DNA from: Acidimicrobiales bacterium
GTDB taxonomy: Bacteria > Actinomycetota > Acidimicrobiia > Acidimicrobiales > RAAP-2
Assembly (NCBI GenBank): GCA_017883135.1
Contig: JADGOE010000034.1
Coordinates: 1 to 33,443 of the forward strand
DNA length: 33,443 nucleotides
Reading direction: 5' to 3'
How positions within the stretch are numbered: position 1 is the first letter of the stretch; every line of letters begins with the position of its first letter. This document shows positions 1 through 7,834 of this stretch, piece by piece. Below the pieces are notes generated by a model. That model had not been told where the DNA came from, made no database searches, and was given only the letters and a program-made list of their open reading frames with translations. The position numbers and the translations under genes were made by a program.

Positions 1-386
1 CCGTCGTCGACTCCCTCACCGGGGACGAGGCCACCGGAGCGTCCGTCGTGCTCAAGGCGCTGGCAGCTCCGCTCGAGGCCATCGCCAACAATGCCGGCCT
101 CGAGGGCACCGTCTTCGTACGAGAGGTCGAGGCCAAAAAAGGATCCGTCGGCCTCAACGCCGCCACCGGCGAGCTCGAGGACCTGGTCAAGGCGGGCGTC
201 ATCGACCCGGCCAAGGTCACCCGCTCCGCGCTCCAGAATGCGGCATCGATCGCCGGGCTGCTGTTGACCACCGAAGCGCTGGTGGCCGACAAGCCGGAAC
301 GGTCCGATCCCGCCGCTGCCGCTGCCGCTGCTGCCGCCATGGGCGGCGGCATGGGTGGCATGGGTGGTATGGGCGGCATGATGTAG
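1..386 (+). CDS. groEL: Chaperonin GroEL, C-terminal end (5' truncated by window)
   Basis: This is the last ~128 residues of the 60-kDa chaperonin, which folds proteins in the cytoplasm as an ATP-driven double ring with GroES. The open frame runs in from the window edge, with codons starting at base 3. Typical GroEL C-terminal features are visible: an [14 protein letters not shown] segment, GLNAATGE, then the helix [23 protein letters not shown]. It ends in an alanine run and a Gly-Gly-Met-rich tail closing with MM. That flexible GGM tail is typical of general housekeeping GroELs, whereas some extra actinobacterial copies carry His-rich tails. Whether groES precedes it cannot be seen. Two hairpins follow the TAG stop. 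The identification is firm; which paralogue it is cannot be decided from this fragment. Confidence 0.97.
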   Translation, partial: VVDSLTGDEATGASVVLKALAAPLEAIANNAGLEGTVFVREVEAKKGSVGLNAATGELEDLVKAGVIDPAKVTRSALQNAASIAGLLLTTEALVADKPERSDPAAAAAAAAAMGGGMGGMGGMGGMM

Positions 387-393
387 GTCCGCT

Positions 394-413
394 CTGACCC
401 TTCACGGGGTCAG
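394..413 (+). terminator. Hairpin just after groEL
   Basis: A perfect 7-bp stem (CTGACCC pairing with GGGTCAG) with a 6-nt loop begins 8 nt after the groEL stop. No T-run follows, as is common in high-GC actinobacteria, so its role as a terminator is inferred from position and shape. Confidence 0.5.
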
Positions 414-444
414 GCGCGCCTCAATGGCGCAATCCGTAGTGTGA

Positions 445-472
445 ACCGGTCGGGCCCTGGGGCCCGGCCGGT
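445..472. terminator. Strong 12-bp hairpin between convergent genes
   Basis: Bases 445-456 pair with 461-472 through 12 bp (one G-T pair) around a CTGG loop. It sits between groEL, reading rightwards, and the small gene ending at 529, reading leftwards. Being nearly symmetric, it could end transcription from both sides. There is no U-tract on either side. Confidence 0.5.
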
Positions 473-528
473 CTGCTGTCCGGCCCGAGGTTCTGGCGGC
501 GGCGCGGACCTCGGGCGGTTCGGCCCGG

Positions 529-735
529 TCAGTGACCGACTTCGGGAACGTAGTGGCGCTCGCCCGCGGCGTCGACCCACACCCGCATCATCCGGTCGGT
601 GCCCGGGTCCTTGAACACCTCGTCGGTCGGCGTCCAACCCGGTTGGGGATCGGGCGACTCGCCATGGCGCCTGACGAAGAGGCTGATGATGACCGCCACC
701 ACGACGGCAACGCCGACCAACGCGAGGATCAACAC
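529..735 (-). CDS. Small single-helix membrane protein, unknown function
   Basis: A 68-residue protein with one hydrophobic segment at residues 2-21 (Leu/Val/Ile/Ala-rich), followed by a basic FVRRHG boundary and a short polar, Pro/Asp-rich tail. This implies an N-terminal anchor with a small soluble domain. The tail has a PxPGWxPTDEVFxDPxTDRxMRVW pattern that looks like a conserved domain, but I do not recognise the family. The start is a GTG followed by TTG; no better in-frame start lies between it and the stop of the upstream gene. It begins 37 nt after the YbjQ-family gene and points the same way, so the two are probably co-transcribed. Third-position GC is high, as expected for real coding sequence. 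Confidence 0.6.
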   Translation of the reverse strand: MLILALVGVAVVVAVIISLFVRRHGESPDPQPGWTPTDEVFKDPGTDRMMRVWVDAAGERHYVPEVGH

Positions 736-772
736 GGTGGACGGACCAGGCGGTAACCGGGGCCCGCTGCCA

Positions 773-1135
773 TCAGGTGCGAGTCCCGACGACCACGGCG
801 GTGCCGTAGGCGACGATCTCGGTGAGGCCCTGTCCGATCTCCGAGGAGTCGAACCGCATGGAGACGATGGCGTTGGCTCCTTGAATACGGGCGTTCTCGA
901 TCATGCGGTCGAGGGCGTGGCGTCGGCTGTCCTCGACCAGCTTGGTGTACTGCTTCACCTCACCACCGGCCAGGGCCCGGAACGAGGCGGTGAATCCCTT
1001 GGCGGCACCCATCGACCGGACCACGACGCCGAACACCATGCCGAGGCTGCGGTCGATCGACCACTCGGGGAACTCGAGGGCGGTGGTGATGGGGAACTGA
1101 GAGGCTGCGGACTGGGCCCCGCTCGCATCGACCAT
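773..1135 (-). CDS. YbjQ/UPF0145 family protein (putative heavy-metal-binding fold)
   Basis: A 120-residue protein of the YbjQ family (DUF74, UPF0145), which forms a compact pentameric alpha/beta fold whose biochemical role is not established. Family hallmarks visible here are an ITTALEFP start to the domain, the GMVFGVVVRS strand, a long helix of the form RRHALDRMIENA, then GANAIVSMRFDSS and a terminal EIVAYGTAVVV strand. The ATG at 1135 is preceded at ideal distance by a strong Shine-Dalgarno (GAGGAGG). This fixes the start, although the same frame stays open far upstream as an antisense shadow of the NUDIX gene. It is probably the first gene of a two-gene unit with the small membrane protein at 529-735. 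Function is not inferable beyond the family. Confidence 0.85.
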   Translation of the reverse strand: MVDASGAQSAASQFPITTALEFPEWSIDRSLGMVFGVVVRSMGAAKGFTASFRALAGGEVKQYTKLVEDSRRHALDRMIENARIQGANAIVSMRFDSSEIGQGLTEIVAYGTAVVVGTRT

Positions 1136-1339
1136 GTGCCTCCTCCTCGTTATGGCGGCCAGCGGGCGCTTCGTCGTGCGGCCCACGCACTCCCAAATGC
1201 TACCGAACCGTCGCTCCGGGGGACGGGGAGACCCGCTCGTGGTCCTGGGAGCTGCGTTCTGCCGGCGGACCCACCGGCGGCAGCCCCGGGTCGGAACGTG
1301 CGCACCGGAGGCAGCGGTGGGGGTGACCCCGGTTCGCCC

Positions 1340-1345
1340 TAGCCT
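1340..1345 (+). promoter_or_regulatory. -10 element (TAGCCT), near-leaderless NUDIX gene
   Basis: TAGCCT lies 10 nt before the ATG at 1356, with no Shine-Dalgarno between. The implied transcription start is within about 3 nt of the ATG. No clear -35 box is seen. Confidence 0.45.
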
Positions 1346-1355
1346 GGTCTCCTCC

Positions 1356-2135
1356 ATGAACACCTCGGATGCACCGGTCCCCACAGCGAGGAGGGCCATA
1401 CCCAGGCCCCCGCTCAGTCGCGCCGGCCGGCCCGCTCCCTGGGCCCACCTGCCGGTGGAGGACAGGCGCGGCATCACTTTCGATCGAGTCCGACGGGCCC
1501 TGTCCGACGACCGCTCGATGAGCGCCCTCCAGGGTGTGGACGGGAGCCGCCGGCCGTGGCGTTCGCTGTCCGGCCAGATCGTCGACGGGCGTCCCGCCGC
1601 AGTGCTGGTCCCGCTCTTCGAACAGGACGGCGAGACCCGGGTCATCCTCACCGTCCGGTCGGATCGGCTCCGGTCCCACAAGGGGGAGGTGGCGTTTCCG
1701 GGGGGTCGGCTCGACCCCGGCGAAGGGATCGTCGCCGGCGCGCTCCGTGAGGCCCACGAGGAGGTCGCCCTCGACCCCGGGCTGGTGACGGTGATCGCCG
1801 CCCTCACCGCCATGCCCACGGTGTCGTCGAACACGGTGATGACCCCGGTGGTGGCCACCTTGGAGGCGCGCCCTGCATTGGAGGCCAACCCCGACGAGGT
1901 GGACCGGGTCTTCGACGTCGCCCTCAGCGAATTGGTGGCGGAGCACGTGTACCACGAGGAGTGGTGGACGGTTCCGGGTCGCCCGGGTCTCCCTGCGCAT
2001 CCGGACGGGGAGTTCCCCGTGTGGTTCTTCGAGGTGGCCGGCGAGACGGTGTGGGGGGCGACGGCCCGCACGCTGGTGGAGTTGATCTGCCTGGTGCTGA
2101 GAGTGAGCGTCCCCGGGTCGCTCCGGTCTCGCTGA
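1356..2135 (+). CDS. NUDIX hydrolase, probable CoA pyrophosphatase (NudL type)
   Basis: A 259-residue NUDIX enzyme. It carries the family signature of CoA-cleaving NUDIX proteins, VILTVRSDRLRSHKGEVAFPGG (residues ~92-113, split across strand and loop), running straight into the Nudix box GGRLDPGE...LREAHEEVAL. The box has Ala where the consensus has Gly after EEV, as in NudL-type enzymes. Known members cut CoA or its derivatives to phosphopantetheine and 3',5'-ADP using a divalent metal held by the Glu pair of the box. The first ~60 residues are Pro/Arg-rich and may be partly untranslated. ATG 1356 was chosen because a TAGCCT -10 lies just upstream. The frame extends further 5' but overlaps the divergent YbjQ gene. 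Substrate is inferred from the motif only. Confidence 0.85.
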   Translation: MNTSDAPVPTARRAIPRPPLSRAGRPAPWAHLPVEDRRGITFDRVRRALSDDRSMSALQGVDGSRRPWRSLSGQIVDGRPAAVLVPLFEQDGETRVILTVRSDRLRSHKGEVAFPGGRLDPGEGIVAGALREAHEEVALDPGLVTVIAALTAMPTVSSNTVMTPVVATLEARPALEANPDEVDRVFDVALSELVAEHVYHEEWWTVPGRPGLPAHPDGEFPVWFFEVAGETVWGATARTLVELICLVLRVSVPGSLRSR

Positions 2136-2309
2136 GGTCGGTGGGCCCGACCTCCGGCGGCGGCCGCCGGGGCGGTCCGGTCGTCCACGGGCGAGGATGG
2201 GGGTCCGGTGTCCAGGCGGTATCGTGGGTGCATTCGGTCGGCGCGGTGTTCGGGGTTGCCACCGATTGGAGGTTGGGACAACTGCGATCATGGTCCGGAG
2301 GACGTTCAC

Positions 2310-3473
2310 GTGGCTGAGCTAGAGATTGGCATCTTCAAGTCGGGCCGGAGGGCCTATGGGTTCGACGACATCGCCATCGTCCCGAGCCGCCGGACCCGCG
2401 ACCCCGAAGATGTCGACATCAGTTGGGAGATCGACGCCTACCGCTTCGACCTCCCCTTGATGGCATCGGCCATGGACGGGGTGGTGAGCCCATCGACAGC
2501 CGTCGAGATCGGCCGCCTCGGAGGCCTGGCGGTCCTCAACCTCGAGGGCCTCTGGACCCGTTACGAGGATCCGTCCACCCTGTTCGACGAGATCAGGGAC
2601 CTTCCGGCCGACAAGGCCACGTCCCGGATGCAGCAGATGTATGCCGAGCCGGTCAGGTTGGAACTGGTCACGGAGCGGATCAGGGAGATGAAGGCGGCCG
2701 GCATCACCACGGCCGCCTCGGTGACACCGCAGAAGACCGAGATCTTCGCCCCGGCCGTCCTGGCCGCCGAGCTCGACCTGCTGGTCATCCAGGGGACGGT
2801 GGTCTCCGCCGAGCATGTGTCGAAGACTGCCGAACCGCTCAACCTCAAGCGCTTCATCCGCGAGTTCGAGATCCCGGTGATCGTGGGCGGCTGTGCCTCG
2901 TATCAGGCGGGCCTCCATCTGATGCGCACCGGCGCGGTGGGTGTGCTGGTGGGGGTCGGCCCGGGCAACGCCTGCACCACCCGAGGGGTGCTGGGCATCG
3001 GTGTCCCCCAGGCCACGGCCATCGCCGACGTGGCCGGTGCGCGCATGCGGCACCTCGACGAGACGGGCGTCTACTGCCACGTGATCGCCGACGGCGGCAT
3101 GTCCAAGGGCGGGGACGTCGCCAAGGCGGTGGCCTGCGGGGCGGACGCGGTGATGCTGGGCTCGCCGCTCTCCTCTGCGGTGGAGGCCCCGGCCCGTGGC
3201 TACCACTGGGGCATGGCCACGTTCCATCCCACGCTGCCCCGGGGCGCACGGGTCCAGACCACCACCAGGGGCACGCTGCAGGAGATCCTCCTCGGGCCCG
3301 CCCACGAGAACGACGGTCGGATGAACCTGTTCGGGGCCCTGCGCACCGCCATGGCCACCTGTGGGTACCAGACGGTCAAGGAGTTCCAGAAGGCCGAGGT
3401 GATGGTGGCCCCGGCCCTGCAGACCGAGGGCAAGGACCTGCAGCGCTCGCAGGGTGTCGGCATGGGCCATTGA
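2310..3473 (+). CDS. guaB3: GuaB3 family IMP dehydrogenase-related protein
   Basis: A 387-residue (beta/alpha)8-barrel protein of the IMPDH/GMP reductase superfamily without the CBS pair found in canonical GuaB, which is the GuaB3 arrangement. Visible landmarks are [20 protein letters not shown] near the N-terminus, the substrate-binding [13 protein letters not shown], and the active-site loop [11 protein letters not shown] with the catalytic Cys222. These are followed by [12 protein letters not shown] and the phosphate-binding [16 protein letters not shown]. Canonical IMPDH makes XMP from IMP with NAD. Cyanobacterial GuaB3 has been reported as active IMPDH, while the actinobacterial role is less settled. 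The start is GTG, preceded by GGAGGAC at proper spacing; an upstream ATG is out of frame. The gene overlaps guaA, which supports a role in GMP synthesis. A full-length GuaB may exist elsewhere in the genome. Confidence 0.9.
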   Translation: MAELEIGIFKSGRRAYGFDDIAIVPSRRTRDPEDVDISWEIDAYRFDLPLMASAMDGVVSPSTAVEIGRLGGLAVLNLEGLWTRYEDPSTLFDEIRDLPADKATSRMQQMYAEPVRLELVTERIREMKAAGITTAASVTPQKTEIFAPAVLAAELDLLVIQGTVVSAEHVSKTAEPLNLKRFIREFEIPVIVGGCASYQAGLHLMRTGAVGVLVGVGPGNACTTRGVLGIGVPQATAIADVAGARMRHLDETGVYCHVIADGGMSKGGDVAKAVACGADAVMLGSPLSSAVEAPARGYHWGMATFHPTLPRGARVQTTTRGTLQEILLGPAHENDGRMNLFGALRTAMATCGYQTVKEFQKAEVMVAPALQTEGKDLQRSQGVGMGH

Positions 3474-5086
3474 GCCCGGCACCTCCCGCTGCCGGCGTCC
3501 CCAATGAGGGTCCGGTCCTGGTCGTCGACTTCGGTGCCCAGTACGCACAGCTGATCGCCCGGCGGGTGCGCGAGGCCCACGTCTACTCGGAGATCGTCCC
3601 CCACTCCGCAACCGCCGCGGAGCTGATGGCCCGCCGGCCTTCGGGTATCATCCTGTCGGGGGGCCCGAAGTCGGTCAATGAGCTGCCGGCCCCCATGGTC
3701 GATCCCGCCATCTACGACACCGGCGTCCCCATCCTCGGGATCTGCTATGGCGCCCAGCTGCTGACCCGGCAATTGGGAGGCGAGGTATCACGCACGGGAC
3801 GGGGCGAGTACGGGCGCACGCCGCTGACCCTCACCGGTGGCTCACCCCTGTTCGTCGACTGGCCAGAGGACGCCGAGGTCTGGATGAGCCACGGTGACGC
3901 GATCACCGCGGTGCCCGAAGGTTTCGTAGCCACCGCGTCGAGCCCCGATGCGCCGGTAGCCGCCCTGCATCACGCCGAGCGGGCCGTCTACGGAGTGCAG
4001 TTCCACCCCGAGGTGGCACACACCGAGCGGGGCCGCGACCTGCTCGAGCGGTTCCTCTACGACGTCTGCCACTGCCCGCCGTCGTGGACCCACACCTCGA
4101 TCATCGAGTCGCAGGTGCGGGCGGTCCGGTCTCAGATCGGGTCGTCGCCCGTGCTGTGCGCACTGTCCGGCGGGGTGGACTCGGCGGTGGCGGCCGCCCT
4201 GGTCCACAAGGCGATCGGCGACCAGCTCACCTGCGTCTACGTCGACACCGGCCTGATGCGGTCCGGCGAGAGCGAGCAGGTCGAGGAGACCTTCCGGCGA
4301 CAGTTCCACATCGACCTGGTCCACGTGAAGGCGGCAGACCGGTTCTTCGAGGCCCTTTCCGGGGTGACCGACCCCGAGGCCAAGCGCAAGATCATCGGCG
4401 AGCTGTTCATCCGCATCTTCGAGGAGGTCGCCCGCGACCTGGTCGCCGGGGAGGCCTCGGCGCCCGGGGGGGACGGTACCGGTAGGTCGGACGCGGAGGC
4501 GGCCGGCTACCTGGTGCAGGGAACGCTCTATCCGGACGTCATCGAGTCCGGATCGGACTCTGCGGCCACCATCAAATCGCATCACAACGTCGGCGGGCTG
4601 CCCGACGACCTCGCCTTCGACCTGGTCGAGCCGCTCCGTCTGTTATTCAAGGACGAGGTCCGTGCAGTGGGAGAGGAGTTGGGCCTGCCCCACGACATCG
4701 TGTGGCGCCAACCGTTCCCCGGCCCTGGCCTGGCCGTGCGCATCGTAGGAGAGGTGACCCCGGAACGTGCCGACATCCTGCGGGCTGCCGACGCCATCGT
4801 GATCGAGGAGGTGCGCCGTGCCGGCCTGTACCGCGACCTGTGGCAGAGCTTCGCCGTCCTCCCCGCGGTTCGCACGGTGGGCGTGATGGGCGATGAGCGC
4901 ACCTACGCCTACCCGATCGTCATCCGCGCCGTCACCAGTGACGACGCGATGACGGCCGATTGGGCCCGACTGCCCTACGACTTGCTGGAGCGCCTCTCCT
5001 CTCGCATCATCAACGAGGTGGACGGCGTCAACCGGGTGGCTCTGGACATCACCTCCAAGCCTCCTGGAACCATCGAGTGGGAGTGA
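3470..5086 (+). CDS. guaA: GMP synthase (glutamine-hydrolysing)
   Basis: Converts XMP, ATP and glutamine to GMP in the cytoplasm; 538 residues. The N-terminal class I glutamine amidotransferase has nucleophile Cys92 in GICYGAQLL and the His-Glu pair in [11 protein letters not shown]. The ATP-pyrophosphatase domain has the PP-loop [12 protein letters not shown] (around residue 233). The C-terminal dimerisation domain has [14 protein letters not shown] and ends with KPPGTIEWE as usual. A short insertion rich in Gly, Ala and Ser (around residues 325-345) precedes [15 protein letters not shown]. The only plausible start is a TTG at 3470 that overlaps the guaB3 stop (TTGA). No ATG or GTG occurs before the first conserved strand, so translation is probably coupled to guaB3. 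The substrate supply (XMP) comes from that neighbour. Confidence 0.95.
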   Translation: MSPAPPAAGVPNEGPVLVVDFGAQYAQLIARRVREAHVYSEIVPHSATAAELMARRPSGIILSGGPKSVNELPAPMVDPAIYDTGVPILGICYGAQLLTRQLGGEVSRTGRGEYGRTPLTLTGGSPLFVDWPEDAEVWMSHGDAITAVPEGFVATASSPDAPVAALHHAERAVYGVQFHPEVAHTERGRDLLERFLYDVCHCPPSWTHTSIIESQVRAVRSQIGSSPVLCALSGGVDSAVAAALVHKAIGDQLTCVYVDTGLMRSGESEQVEETFRRQFHIDLVHVKAADRFFEALSGVTDPEAKRKIIGELFIRIFEEVARDLVAGEASAPGGDGTGRSDAEAAGYLVQGTLYPDVIESGSDSAATIKSHHNVGGLPDDLAFDLVEPLRLLFKDEVRAVGEELGLPHDIVWRQPFPGPGLAVRIVGEVTPERADILRAADAIVIEEVRRAGLYRDLWQSFAVLPAVRTVGVMGDERTYAYPIVIRAVTSDDAMTADWARLPYDLLERLSSRIINEVDGVNRVALDITSKPPGTIEWE

Positions 5087-5178
5087 CCTCAGGAGGAGGG
5101 AGCGCCGAGCGGCTCCCCGACGGCAGTCCGCCCCACTTCGGCCCGCCCCGCGAAGCCGAACGGCACGTGCCGGTGACC

Positions 5179-7524
5179 ATGGACGGGTTGGTCGAAGGTC
5201 TGACCGACCCCCAACGGGAGTCGGTGGTGCACCGCGGTGGCCCGCTCCTGATCGTGGCCGGAGCCGGCTCGGGGAAGACCCGCGTGCTGACCCGGCGGAT
5301 CGCCCACCTGATCGCCTCCGGCGACGCGGCGCCCTGGCAGATTCTGGCGATCACCTTCACCAACAAGGCTGCCGACGAGATGCGCAGGCGGGTGGCCGAG
5401 CTGGTCGGGCCCCGGGCCGGGCGCATGTGGGTGTCCACCTTCCACTCCGCCTGTGTGCGCATCCTGCGGGCCCACGGCGATCGGCTCGGCTACAAAGGGT
5501 CGTTCACGATCTACGACGACGCCGACTCGCGCCGGCTGATCGAGATCATCTGCCGCGAGTTGGACCTCGACACGAAGAAGCTGTCCCCACGCTCGATCTT
5601 GGGCCAGATCAGCCAGGCGAAGTCGCGCCAACAGGGCCCGGTCGAGTACCGGGCCGCGGCCGTCACCATCTTCGACCGGCGGGTGGCCGACGTGTTCGAC
5701 CTGTACCAGCAGCGGATGCTGTCGGCCAATGCCATGGACTTCGACGACCTGCTGGCCAACACGGTGCGCCTGTTCCGCCAGCACCCCGACATCCTCGAGC
5801 ACTACCGGAACCGGTTCACCCACATATTGGTCGACGAGTACCAAGACACCAACGCGGTGCAGAACGCGTTGGCGGTGCTGCTCGCCGACGAGCACCGGAA
5901 CATCGTGGTGGTCGGGGACAGCGACCAGTCGGTCTACCGCTTCAGGGGTGCGGACATCTCCAACATCCTCGACTTCGAGGAGGCGTTCCCCGACGCCACC
6001 GCCGTCACCCTGGACCAGAACTTCCGATCCACCCAGACCATCCTCGACGCGGCCAATGCGGTGATCACCAACAACGTCTCACGCAAGCCGAAGACGCTGT
6101 GGACCGACCGCGGGGACGGTGAGAGGATCACCCGCTACCGGGCGGAGGACGAGCACGACGAGGCGGAGTGGGTCGCCCACGAGATCGTCCGTCTCCGCGG
6201 GGACCAGGGTCTCCACTGGGGTGATGTTGCCGTCTTCTATCGGACCAATGCCCAGAGCCGCGCCCTCGAAGAGGCCATGGTGCGGGCCGAGGTGCCCTAC
6301 AAGGTGGTGGGCGGCACCAAGTTCTACGACCGACGGGAGGTCAAGGACGTCCTGGCCTACCTTCGGGTGCTGGTCAATCCCGACGACGAGGTCAGCTGGC
6401 GCCGCATCGTCAATGTTCCCAAGCGGAGTGTCGGCGAGACCTCGGTGGCCAAACTGGCCGGGTGGTCGGGGCGCCAGGGCGTGTCGTTCGGAGAGGCCGT
6501 CGCCCGGGCGGGCGATGCCGGGGTGGGCGGCAGGGCGGGCGAATCCCTCGTCGATCTCTCGGCCCTCCTCGACGACCTCCGAGCCCAGATGGCAGTTCCA
6601 CCGCTGTCCGACGAGAACGGCGATGCCATCGGTCCGGGCGAGTCCGCGGATGCCGGCATGTCCGGCGGCGCGGGGACACTTGGCCCTGGCGAGCTGGTGA
6701 CCGCCATCGTCGAGCGGACCGGCTACCGGAGTGAGCTGCTCTCCGAAGGGACCATCGAGGCTCTCGGGCGGGTGGAGAACGTGGACGAGCTGGTCGGCGT
6801 GGCGGCGGAGTACCGCACGCTCGCGGAGTTTCTGGAGGCGGCGGCCCTGGTGTCCGATTCGGATCAGCTCGACGGCGACGGGACCAAGGTCTCGTTGATG
6901 ACCATGCACATCGCCAAAGGCCTCGAGTTCCCCGCGGTGTTCCTGGTCGGTATGGAGGACGGGATCTTCCCCCACCTGCGCTCCCTCGGGGATCCGGTGG
7001 AGCTCGAAGAGGAGCGGAGGCTCTGTTACGTAGGCATCACCAGGGCCGAGCGCCACCTCTACCTCTCCCACGCCTGGAGCCGCATGCTGTGGGGGAGCAC
7101 GAGCAGCAACATCCCGAGCAGGTTCCTCAACGAGATCCCCGCGGAGCTGGTCAGGGATGTCGGCGCCGACGTCGGCACGTGGGGCTCGGGGTCTTCCTCC
7201 GTCGGGCGCGGCCCCGGTGCATCGAGCGGTCGGTTCCCACGCCGCGACGACGGTGGAACACCCGGCCGGAGCGTGTTCGGCCGTGGAGTGTCCCGGCCGG
7301 ACGGCGAGTTCGACGCGTCCGGTCGGCGCCGCCGGCCGCCGGCCTCCAGCGGTGCCGAGCTCCTCGGACTGTCGGTCGGGGATAGCGTGGTCCACGGCCA
7401 GTGGGGCGAGGGTACCGTGCTCGAGACCGGCGGAGCAGGTGATGATGCCGAGGCGGTAGTCCGTTTCGCCACGGTGGGACGTAAGAAGTTGCTGCTCCGG
7501 ATGGCCCCGGTCAAGCGGGCCTGA
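5179..7524 (+). CDS. pcrA: UvrD/PcrA family superfamily 1 DNA helicase
   Basis: An ATP-dependent 3'-5' DNA helicase of 781 residues. Motifs in order: Q-motif region LTDPQRESV, Walker A AGAGSGKT (Lys33), ITFTNKAADEM, the DEYQDTN Walker B, GDSDQSVYRFRGAD, LDQNFRST, MTMHIAKGLEFPAVFLVGME, and CYVGITRAERHLYLSHA. The last ~50 residues (LSVGDSVVHGQWGEGTVLE onward) form the Tudor-like domain that in PcrA/UvrD contacts RNA polymerase. It is joined by a Gly/Ser/Arg-rich linker of about 100 residues. In the family it acts in nucleotide excision repair, in removing stalled polymerase and in plasmid replication. ATG 5179 gives the usual N-terminus. A GTG at 5083 overlapping the guaA stop (GTGA) is an alternative that would add 32 residues, and GGAGGAGGG at 5091 lies between the two. 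Coupling to guaA is likely. Confidence 0.93.
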   Translation: MDGLVEGLTDPQRESVVHRGGPLLIVAGAGSGKTRVLTRRIAHLIASGDAAPWQILAITFTNKAADEMRRRVAELVGPRAGRMWVSTFHSACVRILRAHGDRLGYKGSFTIYDDADSRRLIEIICRELDLDTKKLSPRSILGQISQAKSRQQGPVEYRAAAVTIFDRRVADVFDLYQQRMLSANAMDFDDLLANTVRLFRQHPDILEHYRNRFTHILVDEYQDTNAVQNALAVLLADEHRNIVVVGDSDQSVYRFRGADISNILDFEEAFPDATAVTLDQNFRSTQTILDAANAVITNNVSRKPKTLWTDRGDGERITRYRAEDEHDEAEWVAHEIVRLRGDQGLHWGDVAVFYRTNAQSRALEEAMVRAEVPYKVVGGTKFYDRREVKDVLAYLRVLVNPDDEVSWRRIVNVPKRSVGETSVAKLAGWSGRQGVSFGEAVARAGDAGVGGRAGESLVDLSALLDDLRAQMAVPPLSDENGDAIGPGESADAGMSGGAGTLGPGELVTAIVERTGYRSELLSEGTIEALGRVENVDELVGVAAEYRTLAEFLEAAALVSDSDQLDGDGTKVSLMTMHIAKGLEFPAVFLVGMEDGIFPHLRSLGDPVELEEERRLCYVGITRAERHLYLSHAWSRMLWGSTSSNIPSRFLNEIPAELVRDVGADVGTWGSGSSSVGRGPGASSGRFPRRDDGGTPGRSVFGRGVSRPDGEFDASGRRRRPPASSGAELLGLSVGDSVVHGQWGEGTVLETGGAGDDAEAVVRFATVGRKKLLLRMAPVKRA

Positions 7525-7834
7525 CCCGCCGAAACGCCCGGATTCGCCCGGATTCGCCCCAGGCGGCGCCGCAACGGCCCGGGACGGCCGGTCCGGATGG
7601 TCAGGGTGCCCACATCCGGGTACCTGCCCGTGGAAAACTGGTAGCCGGCCGATGGGGAATGTCCCCCGCCGCTCTGTTCATCGGATCGTCAGCTCCACGT
7701 GCGTTACTGCAGGTGGGCGAAGCTGGGCGGAAGGGACCCGTCGGCCGGGTTTGTCGGCATCGCAAAAGCGGTGGATAGCGGAAAGAGGCTCGGAGAGCGC
7801 CTTGGGAGGCAACATCATTTTCGATCAGGATGAC
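7525..7834 (+). other. 310-bp intergenic leader with several hairpins
   Basis: No convincing gene lies here. The open frame continuing from the next gene has many A/T third positions, unlike its coding part. Bases 7649-7654 (CCGATG) pair with 7679-7684 around an inner GGG/CCC stem. CCAC 7695-7698 pairs with GTGG 7713-7716. ACCCG 7736-7740 pairs with CGGGT 7746-7750 and is followed by TTTGT, so this last hairpin could be the pcrA terminator. TTGTCG (7751) and GATAGC (7774), 17 nt apart, could be a weak promoter for the gene at 7835. I could match none of the common riboswitch consensus sequences by eye. Confidence 0.4.

Noticed and set aside
773-2281. Long minus-strand open frame (502 codons) across the NUDIX gene
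   Set aside because: Only its 3' part (from 1135) is a gene. The rest is the antisense shadow of the NUDIX gene, typical in high-GC DNA, and a strong ribosome-binding site fixes the start at 1135.
2423-3469. 350-codon N-terminal extension of the guaA open frame across guaB3
   Set aside because: Low-complexity Gly/Arg translation of another gene's frame. The GuaA homology begins after 3470.
2319-3611. 430-codon minus-strand frame opposite guaB3
   Set aside because: Composition of a shadow frame, and guaB3 has all expected motifs on the other strand.
7525-7834. c-di-AMP (ydaO) or another known riboswitch
   Set aside because: A GTCAGCT element resembles part of the ydaO consensus, but the GGGGAACC, GGGGUGAAUC and CCGAAUCC blocks and their order are missing. 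A covariance search would be needed.
7652-7834. N-terminal extension of the glycosidase-like protein by 61 residues
   Set aside because: Third codon positions are A/T-rich compared with the rest of the gene, and the sequence folds into hairpins.
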